A DNA stretch of 64,000 bases. Source: an uncultured Lachnospiraceae bacterium (GTDB lineage Bacteria; Bacillota; Clostridia; Lachnospirales; Lachnospiraceae). Positions within the stretch are counted from its first letter, which is position 1, and each line of letters starts with the position of its first letter. The DNA is taken from the NCBI GenBank assembly GCA_902789175.1, contig CADANF010000020.1, positions 1-64,000 of the forward strand, written 5' to 3'. The position numbers were made by a program, and so were the translations under genes. Below are positions 56,402 through 64,000 of this stretch, one piece after another. The notes under the pieces are model-generated. The model was not told the origin of the DNA and did no database searches. It saw only the letters and a program-made list of their open reading frames with translations.

Positions 56402-57706
56402 ATGTATAAGCCATCAAAGAAGCTTATAACTGTAGGAATCGCTACAATGTTTTTGGTTTCATCTGTAGCAGTAAATGCAGGACAAAGGTATGACTCAACA
56501 AATGTGGGAATTTCATCAAAGGTAGATGAATATTTAGAGGAAGGAAATTCTGCTTCTGGACTTACAGAAAAAACAGGTGTTGTAACAGAAGCAAAGACAG
56601 TATCATATAATCCAAATACAGCAAATCTTACTAAAGCAATTTCAGCAGTTAAAGGTGGAATTGTTTTAGATGAAAAGAAAGAGATAAATAAGGTTAAATA
56701 TCCACAGTTTGAGAACAGAGCAATAGTTACAGCTGCCGGTACACTTAATATCAGAGCAGAGGCTAGTGCCGATTCTGAAATAATAGGTACAGTACCAACA
56801 GGCGGTATACTTTATATAGAAGAAAAGGGTGCAGAATGGACTCTTATCTCATCTGGTGACTGCTATGGATATGTTAAGAATGAATATATTGCATTTGGTG
56901 ATGCAGCAGGTGACTGGGCAGCAGCAAATGGTTTATCAAAAGTAGTAAGAATAAATACTACAACCCTTAATGTAAGAACAGAAGCAAATGAAAATGCAGA
57001 TTGCATTACTATGGTTGCAGAGGGTGAAGAATATGATCTTGTTAATAGTTCAAATGGATGGACATGCATCCTTATAAATGGACAGAATGGATATGTTAAG
57101 ACAGAATATGTTGAAGAAAGATTTAAAGTAGAGTATGCTTCATCAAAACAGGGTGAAACTACTGAAGAGACAACATCATCTTCATCATCTTCAGAAGATA
57201 GTTCATCAGAAGACGATTCATATTCTGAAAGTTCATATTCTGAGAGCTCATCATCATCTTCTTCTTATGATGATGACGATTCAAGTTCATCTGAAAGCAG
57301 TAGTTCTCAGTCAACAGTTTCTGTAACAAATGATGGAATATCATCTACAAAGCAGGATCTTGTTAATTATGCTCTTCAGTTTGTTGGAAATCCTTATGTA
57401 TATGGTGGTGAAAGCCTTACAGATGGAACAGATTGTTCTGGATTTACGATGCTTATATATAGACATTATGGAATTTCAATTCCTCATGGTGCTACAAGCC
57501 AGTCTTATTATGGAACACCAATTTCAGTATCAGATGTAGAACCGGGAGATCTCCTTTTCTATACAGATGATGAAGGTGGATATGGCCATGTAACAATGTA
57601 TATTGGTAATGGCCAGGTTGTTCATGCAAGTACTTCAAGCACAGGTATTATCATATCTCCTATGGATTATAGAACACCTGCAGCTGCAAGAAGACTTATG
57701 GATTAA
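56402..57706 (+). CDS. Secreted SH3 / NlpC-P60 peptidoglycan endopeptidase
   Basis: 434 residues. Signal peptide 1-26 (KKLITVGIATMFLVSSVAVNA). Two bacterial SH3 domains follow (about 105-165 and 180-238; TLNIRAEAS and TLNVRTEAN). A Ser/Glu/Asp-rich linker (about 250-310) precedes an NlpC/P60 catalytic domain (315-434) with C345 (TDCSGF), H396 (GHVTMY) and H408 (VVHAS). It likely cuts stem peptides during cell separation or turnover. AGGAGG precedes the ATG. The linker is low-complexity and probably variable. Confidence 0.93.
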   Translation: MYKPSKKLITVGIATMFLVSSVAVNAGQRYDSTNVGISSKVDEYLEEGNSASGLTEKTGVVTEAKTVSYNPNTANLTKAISAVKGGIVLDEKKEINKVKYPQFENRAIVTAAGTLNIRAEASADSEIIGTVPTGGILYIEEKGAEWTLISSGDCYGYVKNEYIAFGDAAGDWAAANGLSKVVRINTTTLNVRTEANENADCITMVAEGEEYDLVNSSNGWTCILINGQNGYVKTEYVEERFKVEYASSKQGETTEETTSSSSSSEDSSSEDDSYSESSYSESSSSSSSYDDDDSSSSESSSSQSTVSVTNDGISSTKQDLVNYALQFVGNPYVYGGESLTDGTDCSGFTMLIYRHYGISIPHGATSQSYYGTPISVSDVEPGDLLFYTDDEGGYGHVTMYIGNGQVVHASTSSTGIIISPMDYRTPAAARRLMD

Positions 57707-57731
57707 TTTTATAGTTATTATGAAGTTTTGG

Positions 57732-57773
57732 CTCCCCGATCCTTATCTCCTTCGTAAGGTCGGGGAGTTTTTT
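57732..57773 (+). terminator. Terminator of the NlpC/P60 gene
   Basis: CTCCCCGATCCTTA pairs with TAAGGTCGGGGAG (one bulge), then TTTTTT. Confidence 0.9.
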
Positions 57774-57867
57774 ATGTTTAATGATCAAATGAAAAATAAA
57801 GTGTTGCAAGTGTCAAACGATTTAAATTTGTTAATTTTGTGAAAATAGTATAAAATTATGAATAAAT

Positions 57868-57993
57868 TGTTGATAACCATAAATATTAAATCATAAAGTT
57901 ATCAACAATAAAAGATGCCAAAACAAGGGTTATGAACATATTTATCTACATTATCAACATTTTATGTGTTAACATAACGATGATTGTTGATAA
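57868..57993. promoter_or_regulatory. Dense DnaA-box cluster upstream of hpf
   Basis: Four exact TTATCAACA boxes: 57868-57876 (reversed), 57899-57907, 57951-57959, 57985-57993 (reversed). TTATGAACA (57930-57938) and TTATCTACA (57942-57950) lie between. It is the densest set in the window, 34 kb from dnaA, in a 554-base AT-rich gap (57707-58260) without a gene. Could titrate DnaA, reload it (DARS-like), or regulate hpf. Confidence 0.6.
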
Positions 57994-58122
57994 CTTTTAT
58001 ATCCAAAAAGTTTGTAGAATATAACAATTTGAGGTTATCTGATAGATGAAAATCAAAATAGTGCATATAACATTGGTTTTTGAAAGAATATTTGTCTGAC
58101 AAAAAATAAATTGATTATTTTA

Positions 58123-58151
58123 TTGATTGAATTTGGCAATTATGATATAAT
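58123..58151 (+). promoter_or_regulatory. hpf promoter
   Basis: TTGATT (58123-58128), 17 bp, TATAAT (58146-58151); leader of about 100 bases. Confidence 0.75.
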
Positions 58152-58260
58152 CAGTATAACGTTAGAGATAGTCGAAGAAATTTAATATGTATAAAGAAAA
58201 GGAGAATATATAGGGGTTCGGCTGTTTATAACTGATTTCGCGACAAAAGGAGTGAGTTAT

Positions 58261-58788
58261 ATGAATTATATAATCAGTGGGAAGAACATCGATGTAACAG
58301 AAGGTTTAAGAGACGCAGTCTACGATAAGCTTGGAAGACTTGAAAAGTATTTTAACGAAGATACAAAAGTTCAGGTAACATTCTCAGTTGAAAAAGATAG
58401 ACAGAAGATCGAGGTTACGATTCCGATGAAGGGTCACATCATCAGAGCAGAACAGGTTAGTGATGATATGTATGTATCGATCGATATGGTTGTTGAGATA
58501 ATTGAACGTCAGGTTACAAGATATAAGAAAAAACTCGTTGATCAGAAACAGGATGTACAGTATTTTAAGAGCGACTTCCTCGAGGAAGAAGATGCTGCTG
58601 ATGATGAGGTAAAGATTTATCGTAGTAAGAGATTCGCTGTTAAGCCAATGTATCCAGAAGATGCTTGCGTACAGATGGAGCTTCTTGGCCACAACTTCTA
58701 TGTATTCAGAAATGCAGAGACAGATGAAGTCAATGTAGTTTACAAGAGAAAAGGCAATACATACGGACTTATAGAACCAGAGTTCTAG
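58261..58788 (+). CDS. hpf: Ribosome hibernation promoting factor, long form
   Basis: Binds 30S subunits and dimerises ribosomes in stationary phase. 175 residues from the ATG at 58261 (AAAGGAG eight bases upstream; a GTG at 58252 overlaps that site). The N-terminal S30AE domain (1-95, YIISGKNIDVTEGLRDAVYDKLGRLEKYF) and a C-terminal dimerisation domain (118-175, KRFAVKPMYPEDACVQMELLGHNFYVFRNAETDEVNVVYKR) define the long form. Often followed by secA and prfB in Firmicutes, as here. Confidence 0.96.
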   Translation: MNYIISGKNIDVTEGLRDAVYDKLGRLEKYFNEDTKVQVTFSVEKDRQKIEVTIPMKGHIIRAEQVSDDMYVSIDMVVEIIERQVTRYKKKLVDQKQDVQYFKSDFLEEEDAADDEVKIYRSKRFAVKPMYPEDACVQMELLGHNFYVFRNAETDEVNVVYKRKGNTYGLIEPEF

Positions 58789-58808
58789 AATTAGTGATTG
58801 ATCATGAG

Positions 58809-58852
58809 GATCCGGGGTCATAGTAATAAATAATGGCTCCGGGTCTTTTTTT
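58809..58852 (+). terminator. hpf terminator
   Basis: A 13-bp stem with several G-U pairs (GATCCGGGGTCAT with ATGGCTCCGGGTC), then seven T. Confidence 0.85.
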
Positions 58853-59017
58853 GTGCATATGATGATCGATTGTTTAAGAATATGAGGTTTTACGTATAAA
58901 AAAACAACTTGCTACAAAGGATAAAGCAGTGTATGATTGCAATGATATGAAAGAATAAATCCTTTATATCTTTATAAAGATGTTATGGGAGTAAAAATTG
59001 CGGAGGTTTATTAATCT

Positions 59018-59854
59018 ATGAAAAAGTGTAACACTTGTGGCGCTGATATTGATGATAATGCTATCATTTGTAATGTTTGCGGCGCACCACAGCTTGCTAT
59101 GGATACTAAGGAAACAGCAAGTAAGCCAGAGAATCAGACTCAGAATGATATGGGGATGGGTATGAATCAGTATCAGGTAAATCCATTTATGACAGGAAAT
59201 CAGATGCCAGGAGCTATGAATCCAGGAGCAGTGGATTCATTTGGTAATCCAATCTCATCTGGTTATTCAAGACCAGCCGAGACATATTCATATACACCTG
59301 CACCACGTAAGAGTGGTTCAGCAATGAAGACAATTATTACTATAATTGTAGCAGCTGTTGTTTTAGTTTTTGCATTGGTAGCTTTTAAGAAGTTTAGTGG
59401 ACCATCAGTTAAAAAATATGTTGAGAATTATTATCAGGCAATGGGTAATTTAGATGGCAAAGCATTTATTAGCGCTGCATTCCCAGATGAAGTAGTTAAA
59501 TCATTAGAGCAGCAAATGGCAAATTCATATGTGGGGCAAGATCAAATGTACTCTTTACTGATGAAATATATAATGTCTGCTTCTGGAAAGAGCCCAACAG
59601 AAAGAGTAACTTATAAGAATTTTAAGATTAGCGGAACGAAATATGCTAGAAAATCGGAACTGGATGATTTTTCAGATGAATTTAATAGTATGTTTGGTTC
59701 TAATATAAAAGTTACAAGTGCCCGAACTTTTGATGTGTCATATAAATATTCAAAAGATGGAAATACATGGCTTGATGGTAAAGATAAGGCTGTTGCTTAT
59801 AAAGTTGGTGGTAAGTGGTATATAGTTACAGATTTATTAGGCACAGCTAAATAA
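59018..59854 (+). CDS. Zinc-ribbon membrane protein with an NTF2-like extracytoplasmic domain
   Basis: 278 residues: an N-terminal zinc ribbon (C4, C7, C18, C21), a Met/Asn/Gln/Pro-rich linker (about 30-100), one membrane helix (about 106-125), then an external domain. The pattern VKKYVENYYQAMGNLDGKAFISAAFP ... KWYIVTDLLG matches the external part of 33121-33702. Common architecture in Clostridia, function unknown. GGAGG lies upstream. Confidence 0.7.
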   Translation: MKKCNTCGADIDDNAIICNVCGAPQLAMDTKETASKPENQTQNDMGMGMNQYQVNPFMTGNQMPGAMNPGAVDSFGNPISSGYSRPAETYSYTPAPRKSGSAMKTIITIIVAAVVLVFALVAFKKFSGPSVKKYVENYYQAMGNLDGKAFISAAFPDEVVKSLEQQMANSYVGQDQMYSLLMKYIMSASGKSPTERVTYKNFKISGTKYARKSELDDFSDEFNSMFGSNIKVTSARTFDVSYKYSKDGNTWLDGKDKAVAYKVGGKWYIVTDLLGTAK

Positions 59855-59882
59855 TTTTTTGGCAAAAATAGTAAAAACAACT

Positions 59883-59924
59883 AAAATCCATGGCATTATA
59901 TTTATAATGCCGTGGATTTTTTTT
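59883..59924 (+). terminator. Terminator after the zinc-ribbon gene
   Basis: AAAATCCATGGCATTATA folds back on TATAATGCCGTGGATTTT (18 bp, one G-U), then T-run. Confidence 0.92.
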
Positions 59925-60052
59925 CTTGATAGTACCTTAAAGTAATGCTATATTTATACGAGTAGCATGGAATAGTTATAACCTTGCGTAGAGTTTTTAA
60001 ATCGAAGATTTAAAATGAGGAATTTATATAAATTTTCTGGAGGAATAAATAA

Positions 60053-62629
60053 ATGGGTCTTGCTGAAAAAATATTTGGCTCACATAGTGATCGGGAATTG
60101 AAAAAGATCGAGCCAATTGCAAGAAAAATCGAAGCCCTGGATGAAGAGATGCAGGCGCTTACAGATGAAGAGCTTAAAGCAAAAACTGAAGAGTTTAAGA
60201 AGAGACTTGCAGACGGGGAAACGCTTGATGATATTTTAGTAGAAGCATTTGCTGTTGTTAGAGAAGCTGATTACAGAGTACTTCATATGAAGCCATTCCA
60301 TGTTCAGATAGTGGGTGGTATCATTCTCCATCAGGGACGTATCTCTGAAATGAGAACTGGTGAAGGTAAGACACTGGTGTCAACACTCCCGGCCTATCTT
60401 AATGCTCTTGAAGGAAAAGGTGTACATATTGTTACTGTAAATGACTATCTTGCAAAGCGTGATGCTGAATGGATGGGGCAGGTTCATAGATTCCTTGGAC
60501 TTACAGTAGGCGTTATCCTTAATCAGGATAAAAATGAAGAAAGAAGAGAAGCTTATAATTGTGATATTACATATATTACAAATAATGAGCTTGGTTTCGA
60601 TTACCTTAGAGATAACATGGTAATCTATAAAGAGCAGTTAGTTCAGAGAGGACTTCATTATTGTATCATAGACGAAGTTGACTCAGTTCTTATAGATGAA
60701 GCTAGAACTCCGCTTATCATATCAGGTCAGAGTGGTAAGTCAACTGATATTTATAAGATGTGTGATTATCTTGCACGTCGTATGAAGAGAGGTACCGCTT
60801 CAACAGAAATCTCAAAGATTGATGCTATTATGGGAACAGAAATTGAAGAAGATGGCGATTATCTTGTAAATGAAAAAGATAAATATGTTGTATTTACAGC
60901 ACAGGGTGTTAAGGAGATAGAGCATTTCTTTCATATTAAAAACCTGGCAGATCCAGATAATCTGGATATTCAGCATACAATGCTTCAGTCATTAAAGGCA
61001 CATGCCCTTATGCATAAGGATCAGGATTACGTAGTAAAGGATGACGAAGTTCTTATCGTTGATGAATTTACTGGTCGTATCATGCCTGGACGTAGGTTTA
61101 ATGATGGTCTTCATCAGGCTATTGAAGCTAAGGAAGGTGTTAAGGTTAAGAGAGAAAGTAAGACTCTTGCAACTATCACATTCCAGAATTTCTTTAATAA
61201 ATATGATAAGAAAGCTGGTATGACAGGTACAGCTCAGACAGAAGAAGATGAGTTCCGTGAAATCTATGGAATGGATGTTGTTGTAGTTCCAACAAATAAT
61301 CCAGTTCAGAGAATAGATTATGATGATGCTATATATAAGACAAAGAAAGAAAAGATGAAGGCTATCGTAGAAGATGTTGCTGCTACTTATAAGACTGGTC
61401 AGCCAATACTTGTTGGTACTATCAACATCGATTCATCTGAGGAATTAAGTGCTCTTCTTCAGAAGAGAGGAATCCCTCATAAGGTACTTAATGCCAAGTA
61501 TCATGAACTTGAAGCAGAGATAATCAAAGATGCAGGCCAGATTGGAAAAGTAACAATTGCTACAAATATGGCTGGTCGTGGTACCGATATTAAGCTGGGA
61601 GATGGAGTTAAAGAACTTGGCGGACTTAAGGTAATCGGTACAGAGCGTCATGAATCAAGACGAATTGATAATCAGCTTCGTGGCCGTTCAGGACGTCAGG
61701 GAGATCCAGGTGAATCAAAGTTCTATCTTTCACTCGAAGATAATCTTATGAGGCTTTTTGGTTCTGAAAGAATCATGGGAATATATGATGCATTAAGAAT
61801 TCCAGAAGGTGAGGAAATTCAGCATAAGACAATCACAAGCTTCGTTGAGAAAGCTCAGAAGAAGATCGAGGCAAATAACTTTGCTGTACGTAAGAGCCTT
61901 CTTTCTTATGATCAGGTAAATAATGATCAGCGTGAAGTTATCTACGCTGAACGTCGTAAGGTTCTTGACGGTGAGAATATGCGTGGCGTAGTTCTCGGAT
62001 ACGTTAAGGATACTGTAGAAGAATATGTTGATAGAGTGGCAAGTAAGGAAGTTCCTGCAGAAGAGTGGAATCTTCAGGAATTAAATGATACACTTCGTCC
62101 TATCGTTCCATTAGAACACATTTCACTTACTGAGGACGAGTTAAAGAAAGCGGATGTAGAAGGATTCAAGGCGCGTCTTTTAGATGAGGCTGAGAAGCTT
62201 TATGAAGCAAAGGAAGAAGAATTCCCTAATCCTGAAACAATGCGTGAACTTGAGAGAGTTATACTTCTTAAGGTTGTTGACCGTAAGTGGATGGATAATA
62301 TCGATGATATGGATCAGCTTCGTCAGGGTATCGGACTTCAGGCTTATGGTTCAAGAGATCCAGTAGTTGAATATAGAATGAAGGGCTATGAAATGTTCCA
62401 GGATATGAACAGAGCCATTCAGGAAGATACAGCCAGACTTATTCTTCATGTAAGAATTGAAGAGAAGGTTGAACGTGAACAGGTTGCCAAGGAAACAGGC
62501 ACTAATAAGGACGATACAGTTAAGAAGGATCCTGTTAAGAGAAAGGCAAAAAAGATAGGAAGAAATGATCCTTGTCCTTGTGGATCAGGTCTTAAATATA
62601 AGAACTGTTGCGGGAAAAATCTCCAATAA
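60053..62629 (+). CDS. secA: Protein translocase subunit SecA
   Basis: ATPase motor of Sec secretion, 858 residues. Walker [29 protein letters not shown], the second NBD with [12 protein letters not shown] and [11 protein letters not shown], then the helical scaffold and a C-terminal zinc-binding tail [21 protein letters not shown] precedes the start. Followed 27 bases later by prfB, a standard Firmicute pair. Confidence 0.98.
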   Translation: MGLAEKIFGSHSDRELKKIEPIARKIEALDEEMQALTDEELKAKTEEFKKRLADGETLDDILVEAFAVVREADYRVLHMKPFHVQIVGGIILHQGRISEMRTGEGKTLVSTLPAYLNALEGKGVHIVTVNDYLAKRDAEWMGQVHRFLGLTVGVILNQDKNEERREAYNCDITYITNNELGFDYLRDNMVIYKEQLVQRGLHYCIIDEVDSVLIDEARTPLIISGQSGKSTDIYKMCDYLARRMKRGTASTEISKIDAIMGTEIEEDGDYLVNEKDKYVVFTAQGVKEIEHFFHIKNLADPDNLDIQHTMLQSLKAHALMHKDQDYVVKDDEVLIVDEFTGRIMPGRRFNDGLHQAIEAKEGVKVKRESKTLATITFQNFFNKYDKKAGMTGTAQTEEDEFREIYGMDVVVVPTNNPVQRIDYDDAIYKTKKEKMKAIVEDVAATYKTGQPILVGTINIDSSEELSALLQKRGIPHKVLNAKYHELEAEIIKDAGQIGKVTIATNMAGRGTDIKLGDGVKELGGLKVIGTERHESRRIDNQLRGRSGRQGDPGESKFYLSLEDNLMRLFGSERIMGIYDALRIPEGEEIQHKTITSFVEKAQKKIEANNFAVRKSLLSYDQVNNDQREVIYAERRKVLDGENMRGVVLGYVKDTVEEYVDRVASKEVPAEEWNLQELNDTLRPIVPLEHISLTEDELKKADVEGFKARLLDEAEKLYEAKEEEFPNPETMRELERVILLKVVDRKWMDNIDDMDQLRQGIGLQAYGSRDPVVEYRMKGYEMFQDMNRAIQEDTARLILHVRIEEKVEREQVAKETGTNKDDTVKKDPVKRKAKKIGRNDPCPCGSGLKYKNCCGKNLQ

Positions 62630-62656
62630 TCAGGATAAAAGTTAGGAGTTTTTAGA

Positions 62657-63778
62657 ATGCTTGAACTTGACGAATATAAATTTCGTTATGGTGAATATAA
62701 GGGCCCTCTTGAAGAGATGAAACAGAATCTTGATGTAGAGGGAAAACAAAAAAGAGTAGATGAACTTGAAGAGGCTATGCAGGCTCAGGGATTCTGGGAT
62801 GATATCGAGAATAGCGGTAAAGTCATGAAAGAAGTTAAGAATCTTAAGACAACTATTGAAGATTTTAAGAAGATTAACTCAGAATATGAAGATATTGGCG
62901 CTATGCTTGAGATGGCCGAGGAAGAAAATGATGATGATCTTACGATGGAAGCAGGAGAGATGCTGGATAATTTCGTAAAGGAATTTGAAACATTTAAGAT
63001 TGAGACACTTCTTTCCGGAGAGTTCGATACAAATAACGCAGTTGTTACTCTTCACGCCGGCGCTGGTGGAACTGAAAGCTGTGACTGGTGCAGTATGCTT
63101 TTCCGTATGTATACAAGATGGGCAGATAAGCACAAGTTTACGGTTGAGGTTTTAGATCAGCTGGATGGTGATGAAGCAGGAATAAAAGCAGTTACATTTC
63201 AGGTAAATGGATATCATGCTTATGGTTACTTAAAAGCAGAAAAGGGCGTTCATAGACTTGTTCGTATATCTCCTTTTAATGCGGCCGGTAAGAGACAGAC
63301 TTCATTTGTGTCTGTGGATATCATGCCTGAGATTGACGATAATATCGAGATTGAAGTAAATGATGCGGATCTTAGGATTGATACTTATAGATCCAGTGGT
63401 GCTGGTGGACAGCATATCAACAAGACTTCATCTGCGATAAGAATTACACATCTTCCAACTGGCATTGTAGTTACATGTCAGAATGAAAGATCTCAGCATC
63501 AGAATAAGGATAAGGCTATGCAGATGTTAAAATCCAAGCTTTATCTTCTTGAACAGCAAAAAAATGAGGAAAAACTTTCAGATATCCGTGGTGAAGTTAC
63601 GGATAACGGATTCGGCAATCAGATACGGTCTTATGTTCTTCAGCCATATACTATGGTTAAGGATCATAGAACAAGCTGTGAAGTTGGAGATGCTGGAAGG
63701 GTTCTTGACGGAGATATCGATCCATTTATCAATGCATATCTCGGATGGATAAATGCTGAAAAGAACAAAACAGAGTAA
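62657..63778 (+). CDS. prfB: Peptide chain release factor 2, without a programmed frameshift
   Basis: Terminates at UGA and UAA. 373 residues. The GGQ loop is SSGAGGQHINKTSSAIR and the UGA/UAA tripeptide region is present in domain 2. At codons 25-26 the frame reads CTT GAT, exactly where most species have CTT TGA C and shift +1. The gene is read straight through. TAGGAG precedes the ATG. Confidence 0.96.
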   Translation: MLELDEYKFRYGEYKGPLEEMKQNLDVEGKQKRVDELEEAMQAQGFWDDIENSGKVMKEVKNLKTTIEDFKKINSEYEDIGAMLEMAEEENDDDLTMEAGEMLDNFVKEFETFKIETLLSGEFDTNNAVVTLHAGAGGTESCDWCSMLFRMYTRWADKHKFTVEVLDQLDGDEAGIKAVTFQVNGYHAYGYLKAEKGVHRLVRISPFNAAGKRQTSFVSVDIMPEIDDNIEIEVNDADLRIDTYRSSGAGGQHINKTSSAIRITHLPTGIVVTCQNERSQHQNKDKAMQMLKSKLYLLEQQKNEEKLSDIRGEVTDNGFGNQIRSYVLQPYTMVKDHRTSCEVGDAGRVLDGDIDPFINAYLGWINAEKNKTE

Positions 63779-63824
63779 CACGCATACATTATGTATGTAT
63801 TATTAAGAAATGAGAGGTGCTAAA

Positions 63825-64000
63825 GTGGTTAACGTTGCGATTCTTGGATATGGTACTGTAGGCTCAGGGGTATATGATGTAATAACAAGAAACAATTCCC
63901 ATATAGGTAGACGCGCGGGTAAAGACATTAATGTTAAGTATGTTCTTGATCTTCGTGAGTTCCCTGGAGATCCAGCTGAAAAGATTCTTGTACATGATTT
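63825..64000 (+). CDS. hom: Homoserine dehydrogenase, N-terminal part (cut by window end)
   Basis: 58 codons visible from GTG at 63825 (GAGAGGTG upstream): VNVAILGYGTVGSGVYDVI, the Rossmann NAD(P) motif of homoserine dehydrogenase, then RAGKDINVKYVLDLREF as in the family. Converts aspartate semialdehyde to homoserine. The rest lies beyond the window, so ACT or other domains cannot be judged. A short CATACAT/ATGTATG hairpin lies between it and prfB. Confidence 0.85.
   Translation, partial: MVNVAILGYGTVGSGVYDVITRNNSHIGRRAGKDINVKYVLDLREFPGDPAEKILVHD

Noticed and set aside
57603..57842. Plus-strand frame over the NlpC/P60 end and terminator
   Set aside because: Runs through a strong terminator and is a frame shadow.
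57994..58260. raiA noncoding RNA motif before hpf
   Set aside because: The leader of about 100 bases is too short and shows no such structure; the DNA further up is AT-rich with DnaA boxes.

Overview
This is a low-GC, densely coded chromosomal window from around the replication origin of a Gram-positive anaerobe. The gene set (dnaA-dnaN-S4-recF-gyrB-gyrA, rpmH-rnpA-yidD-yidC-jag, mnmE-mnmG, parA-parB-DUF4446-serS, tmk-holB-ricT-trmN6-rsmI), the DUF3881-like protein, the ferredoxin, pyruvate formate-lyase and class I two-subunit fumarase point to Clostridia, most likely Lachnospiraceae. The genus cannot be fixed from the sequence alone.

Layout. 1-3.5 kb: a minus-strand accessory locus with an orphan LytTR response regulator, a LytTR-type promoter, a tiny cationic peptide resembling the N-terminal helix of leaderless bacteriocins (lacticin Q / aureocin A53 group), and a two-gene ABC transporter. 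3.5-8.9 kb: mnmG, mnmE, a glutamine-repeat membrane protein, tRNA-Lys and trmB, all on minus. 9-19.3 kb: a plus-strand block with a D,D-carboxypeptidase, a histidine-kinase-like protein, argS, five parS sites, parA, a DnaA-box cluster, parB, DUF4446, serS and a DUF3881-like gene. 19.4-22.4 kb: tRNA-Arg, then jag-yidC-yidD-rnpA-rpmH on minus. 22.5-31.4 kb: DnaA boxes and dnaA to gyrA. 31.4-39.6 kb: fumarase, several unrecognised membrane proteins, an ornithine/lysine/arginine decarboxylase-like gene between two inverted copies of a small palindromic element, an OFA-family transporter, and a tRNA-Ser/Asn/Cys operon. 39.9-45.6 kb: ispE to rsmI, a compact overlapping operon. 46-64 kb: a ferredoxin, a possible structured RNA, mecA, tkt, pflB-pflA, rpiB, tsaC/sua5, an NlpC/P60 cell-wall hydrolase, a second and denser DnaA-box cluster, hpf, secA, prfB and the start of hom.

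How it works together. Most genes serve replication initiation and segregation (DnaA, beta clamp, RecF, gyrase, ParABS), translation (tRNAs, aminoacyl-tRNA synthetases, tRNA and rRNA modification, RF2, HPF) and membrane protein targeting (YidC, YidD, SecA). Tkt and RpiB supply the pentose phosphate pathway; PFL and its activase give mixed-acid fermentation.

Most notable observations: the bacteriocin-like peptide with its LytTR promoter; a parS site inside the argS terminator; DnaA-box clusters at three separate places; a parAB-serS block that runs against the inferred replication fork; the decarboxylase gene whose stop codon lies in a flanking palindromic element; and probable non-AUG starts (ATA for the peptide, ATT for mecA). 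Everything was read by eye; similarity statements come from memory of protein families and were not checked by a search.
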